Assembly (NCBI RefSeq): GCF_029761915.1
Contig: NZ_CP121695.1
Location: 4,679,501 to 4,743,500, forward strand
Direction: 5' to 3'
DNA from: Bradyrhizobium sp. CB1650
GTDB lineage: Bacteria; Pseudomonadota; Alphaproteobacteria; Rhizobiales; Xanthobacteraceae
Length of the DNA: 64,000 nt
A program made the position numbers and the translations under genes. Below the pieces are notes generated by a model that was not told the origin of the DNA, made no database searches, and saw nothing but the letters and a program-made list of their open reading frames with translations. Shown here in pieces: positions 61,256 to 64,000 of this stretch (positions are counted from its first letter, which is position 1; every line of letters starts with the position of its first letter).

Positions 61256-61425
61256 GGTCTCGGAATGCGCAATCGGCGCGCCGCGTTCCTATTTTCCGGC
61301 GCTTCTGCCCGCCCATTGCGGGGTGGGCGGGTCCGGGTCGGCTTGACGCCCGGTTCGTTGCTGGCAATAACGCAAGGCCGCGCAAGCGGTGGAGACGCGT
61401 TGATGTCGCAAGGAAGGCCGTGCCC

Positions 61426-62526
61426 GTGAAAAGTCTTCGTCAGCTCCTGACCGGAGAGGACATCATCCAGCTCGTGATCCGGCTCGGCCTGCTGGCGCTG
61501 CTGATCATCTGGACGTTCCTGATCATCCGGCCCTTCGTGCCGATCCTGGCCTGGAGCGCCGTGCTGGCGGTCGCGTTCTACCCGGCGTTCAGCTCGCTCG
61601 CCAAGTTGCTCGGCGGCCGTCCAAAGACGGCGGCGGCGATCCTCACCCTGATCACGCTCGGCATCGTCATCGGCCCCGCGACCTGGCTCGGCCTCAGCGC
61701 AGTCGAGGGGGTGAGGGAGCTCGCGCGCCAGCTCGGCACCGGCGACCTCGCGCTGCAGTCGGCACCGGAGCAGATCAAGTCCTGGCCGATCATCGGCCCG
61801 ACGCTCTACGAGCTCTGGGACCAGGCCTACAACAACATCCGCGCGGTGCTGCGCGAGGTGGCGCCCTATCTGCAGCCGCTGGCAGGACCGCTGCTGTCGC
61901 TTGCCGGCGACGCCAGCCTCGGGACACTCCAATTCCTGGTCTCGGTGTTCGTGGCCGGCTTTCTGTTTCCGCACGGCCCGCGGCTGGTCGAAGCCGGACG
62001 CGGCTTCCTGTTTCGCATCGTGCCGGAGCAGAGCGAGCATTTTCTGGAGCTTGCGGGTGCGACCATCCGCGCCGTGGCGCAAGGCGTGATCGGCGTCGCG
62101 ATCGTGCAGGCGCTGCTCGCCGGCATCGGCTTCAAGCTTGCGAGCGTGCCGAGCGCCGGTCTTCTCGCCTTCCTCGTGCTCCTGCTCTCGATCGTGCAGA
62201 TCGGTGCCTTCCTGGTGCTGCTGCCCGTCATCATCTGGATCTGGACCGCCAAGGACGTCACCACGGCGCTGCTGCTCACTGTATTTCTCGTCCTCGTCGG
62301 CTTCATCGACACCATGTTGAAGCCGCTGGTGATGGGGCGGGGCCTCAACACGCCCACGATCGTGATCTTCGTCGGCGTGATCGGCGGCACGCTCGCCCAC
62401 GGCATCGTCGGGCTCTTCATCGGGCCGATCGTCCTGTCGGTGGCGTGGGAGCTGGCGGCAGCGTGGATCAGGACCGATCGGGCGCAGGAGAGGGCGGCGG
62501 GCGAAGGATCGGCCCACTCTTTGTGA
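61426..62526 (+). CDS. AI-2E family (DUF20) membrane transporter
   Basis: This 366-residue inner-membrane protein has seven to eight transmembrane helices and the AI-2E transporter pattern: FLIIRPFVPILAWSAVLAVA, the central FVAGFLFPHG, and GVIGGTLAHGIVGLFIGPIV near the C-terminus. Family members export signalling molecules or act as Na+/H+-linked permeases. The GTG start at 61426 has AAGGAAGG 8 nt upstream; another GTG two codons earlier is too close to that site. It is alone on its strand. Confidence 0.9.
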   Translation: MKSLRQLLTGEDIIQLVIRLGLLALLIIWTFLIIRPFVPILAWSAVLAVAFYPAFSSLAKLLGGRPKTAAAILTLITLGIVIGPATWLGLSAVEGVRELARQLGTGDLALQSAPEQIKSWPIIGPTLYELWDQAYNNIRAVLREVAPYLQPLAGPLLSLAGDASLGTLQFLVSVFVAGFLFPHGPRLVEAGRGFLFRIVPEQSEHFLELAGATIRAVAQGVIGVAIVQALLAGIGFKLASVPSAGLLAFLVLLLSIVQIGAFLVLLPVIIWIWTAKDVTTALLLTVFLVLVGFIDTMLKPLVMGRGLNTPTIVIFVGVIGGTLAHGIVGLFIGPIVLSVAWELAAAWIRTDRAQERAAGEGSAHSL

Positions 62527-62567
62527 GCGCTCGATCGATCTAGGCGACCGACACGCGGCGGCCACCG

Positions 62568-62593
62568 AACTTGTCTATTCAAATAGACAAGTT
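62568..62593. promoter_or_regulatory. Perfect 26-bp palindrome upstream of the NUDIX gene
   Basis: The 12-bp arm AACTTGTCTATT and its exact complement surround a 2-bp centre. The palindrome ends 37 bp before the NUDIX start codon. Its symmetry and AT content fit an operator for a dimeric regulator; no such regulator gene is adjacent. Confidence 0.6.
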
Positions 62594-62630
62594 ACCATTG
62601 GCGCGATTCTGGTATTGATTTACGGCAGCA

Positions 62631-63023
62631 ATGGCGAAGGCTTCCAAGCTGGTTGCCGCGAAGCGCGGCAAGGTGCTTTTGGTCAGACGACGATCAGACG
62701 GTCTGTGGATGTTCCCCGGTGGCCGCAAGCGCGCGCGCGAATCCGAGAAGGATTGCCTGCGGCGAGAGATCAGGGAGGAACTGCCAAAGCTCAAGCTTGG
62801 CAGGATCAGCCTCTGGAAGGAAGTGAAGGCCAGGAACAAGCGTACCGGCCGCAAGATGAGCGATGCGATCTTCATCGCCAAGAACGCCAAGGGACGGCTG
62901 GCGATCGGCGACAAGAAGGAGATCGACCGCGCTGCCTGGCAGAAGCCGCGCGGCATCCGGTTGACGCCGACGTCGCGCTACATCCGCGACCGTCTGTTTC
63001 CGAGGAAGCGGCGCCGGAGTTAG
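62631..63023 (+). CDS. NUDIX hydrolase
   Basis: This 130-residue protein has an intact Nudix box: G-G-R-K-R-A-R-E-S-E-K-D-C-L-R-R-E-I-R-E, matching Gx5Ex7REUxEE (residues about 30-52). The rest is basic (KARNKRTGRKM, RDRLFPRKRRRS). Substrates are nucleoside diphosphates linked to X; the strong basic charge suggests a nucleic-acid-near role. A 26-bp palindrome lies just upstream. Confidence 0.88.
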   Translation: MAKASKLVAAKRGKVLLVRRRSDGLWMFPGGRKRARESEKDCLRREIREELPKLKLGRISLWKEVKARNKRTGRKMSDAIFIAKNAKGRLAIGDKKEIDRAAWQKPRGIRLTPTSRYIRDRLFPRKRRRS

Positions 63024-63029
63024 TCCTCG

Positions 63030-63281
63030 CTACTGCTTGGCAGCGAGCGCGTCGAGGCAATGGTTGAGATAGGCGGTGCGATCTCTGGGCAGCACCTTTT
63101 CCAGATCCGCCTTCAGGGCGCACTCGCGTTGTCGTAGCTGCTCGGCTCGGCGCTTTTCGGCAGCCTCACGATATTCAGGGGCAACCTTGTTGGGATCGAC
63201 CAGCGTCTGGGATCGTGCAGGAGCCGCAGCAAACAGTGTGATGGTCGCAATGCAAATGACTAGTTTCAAATGAGCCTCCAT
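63030..63281 (-). CDS. Small exported protein
   Basis: This protein of about 83 residues has a signal peptide (KLVICIATITLFAAAPARS) and a short helical mature part (APEYREAAEKRRAEQLRQRE) with two cysteines (RECALKAD, LNHCLDALA). The start is uncertain: ATG at 63281 is used, but a TTG two codons later has a better GGAGG. No function known. Confidence 0.7.
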   Translation of the reverse strand: MEAHLKLVICIATITLFAAAPARSQTLVDPNKVAPEYREAAEKRRAEQLRQRECALKADLEKVLPRDRTAYLNHCLDALAAKQ

Positions 63282-63625
63282 GAAAGAGGTCATCCTACCG
63301 CGCGGAGTCTGAACGGCCAAACCGCGATTTGTCCCTGCGGAGGAAGCCTCCGCCTCCCGTCAAAAGCCGAGCGAGGCGTGTGAACCAGTTCACAAACGTT
63401 CACCGCGTTTGATGCTATGAAGACGTCATTGCTTGACCAATTCATGTTTTGAACGAAACGCCCCAGCGGTGCTCCAAGCGCTGGGGTTTTTCGCGTTTTG
63501 CGAGCCGTGATCGAAAATTGAGCACGGGCACCGGCTTCGCTGGTGTCAACTAACGAGCGGGACCAGATAGGTCAAACGCGCGGCGGCCGGTGATCGCCCT
63601 CGGGGAGAAGATGGTGTCAAGCAGT
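63282..63625. other. 344-bp intergenic region with orphan terminator
   Basis: The region between two leftward genes contains a plus-strand terminator (63461-63491) with no plus-strand gene directly upstream. No protein-coding frame is convincing. Confidence 0.5.
63461..63491 (+). terminator. Orphan plus-strand terminator
   Basis: CCCCAGCG and CGCTGGGG pair around a 10-nt loop and are followed by TTTTT. It may end a small RNA that starts near 63415-63420 (a TTCACA-18-TGCTAT promoter-like pair lies at about 63389-63418). Confidence 0.8.
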
Positions 63626-63868
63626 CTACGATCCGATAAATCCCGCCTGCGCGGCGAGACACCAAACGGCAGACAGTAGAACGATCGCCGTAAACAGTTT
63701 CGGAGCGACCCAGCCGTCGTCCAGCAGGGTCCCCTGCGCCCGGGCCCTCCACCGCAAGCCGATGATGCCCACGTTGGTGATCAACGCGGCCACGCCGAAG
63801 AGCAGAGCGATGGTGTTAAGGCCAGCCGCGAAGCAGAAGACCGCAAACGTCCCGAGCACCCAATCCAT
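63626..63868 (-). CDS. Small membrane protein
   Basis: This 80-residue protein has two hydrophobic helices (WVLGTFAVFCFAAGLNTIAL, LFGVAALITNVGIIGL) and a basic loop (RWRARAQGTLLDDGWVAPK) and is followed by another hydrophobic segment. The start at 63868 has GAGGGG about 10 nt upstream; the frame is open to 63976. No family recognised. Confidence 0.7.
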   Translation of the reverse strand: MDWVLGTFAVFCFAAGLNTIALLFGVAALITNVGIIGLRWRARAQGTLLDDGWVAPKLFTAIVLLSAVWCLAAQAGFIGS

Positions 63869-64000
63869 AACGTGCAACCCCTCTGGCCCACTCAACCGAC
63901 GCCGCGCGAACTCGCCGCAATTGAGAACAAGTTCAGATAGCGCAGGTTCCATGGAGCACTGGTGGATTGCCCCCAATCCTAAGCCTTTGCGGCCTTCCTG

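Overview
The window looks like about 64 kb of chromosome from a high-GC alphaproteobacterium, most likely Bradyrhizobium or a close relative. The reasons are the gene content (a TrmFO-type tRNA methylase, a GyrA with a TTG start, exported proteins whose mature N-termini read AADLAARPYTKAP), alphaproteobacterial LexA boxes of the form GAAC-N7-GAAC, and several intergenic palindrome families that I remember as abundant in that genus. The assignment is inference from sequence and memory; no database was searched. I see no rRNA, tRNA, CRISPR array, prophage or intact insertion sequence.

Layout. 1-3.4 kb: 3' end of secF, then homologues of the complex I assembly factors NDUFAF3 and NDUFAF6, then ilvA. 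3.4-10.8 kb: a class V aminotransferase, a VOC protein, an L,D-transpeptidase, a CAP protein, an unusual kinase fusion in an operon with trmFO, and a 50-residue DUF1127 protein. 11-19.7 kb: small exported proteins, a lytic transglycosylase, DUF2189 and DUF3597 proteins, two GNAT paralogues around an SPW protein, an acyl-CoA synthetase, a PPC/DUF296 protein and an AAA ATPase. 19.7-22.6 kb: a higBA toxin-antitoxin pair, an 800-bp structured non-coding element, then an MxaD-like plus YVTN beta-propeller pair. 22.6-33.4 kb: HAD, DinB, uvrA, membrane PQQ glucose dehydrogenase (gcd), two duplicated outer-membrane barrels, ssb and a DUF2306 protein; uvrA and ssb each carry their own LexA box although they lie 5 kb apart.

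33.5-49.6 kb is mostly housekeeping: gyrA, kup, coaD, two cyclophilins, queA, asd, a PepSY/TetR/patatin group, tgt, a zinc-ribbon protein, cysK and a lone BrnA-type antitoxin. 49.7-64 kb is accessory or poorly characterised: a caspase-like protein, a DMT transporter, RidA, several exported proteins, a formyltransferase-like protein, acetoacetyl-CoA ligase, an HEXXH metalloprotease-like protein, two micro membrane proteins, an AI-2E family permease and a NUDIX hydrolase.

The most interesting signal lies in front of asd (43333-43501, minus strand). A sigma70-like promoter is followed, with no Shine-Dalgarno site, by a 23-codon ORF with eight Thr codons, and then by an intrinsic terminator. This looks like a (near-)leaderless threonine attenuator controlling aspartate-semialdehyde dehydrogenase. 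A Cys-rich in-frame extension in front of cysK may be an analogous cysteine-sensing arrangement. Other regulatory finds are twin promoters sharing a candidate TetR operator, a perfect 26-bp palindrome before a NUDIX gene, and an orphan terminator that may end a small RNA.
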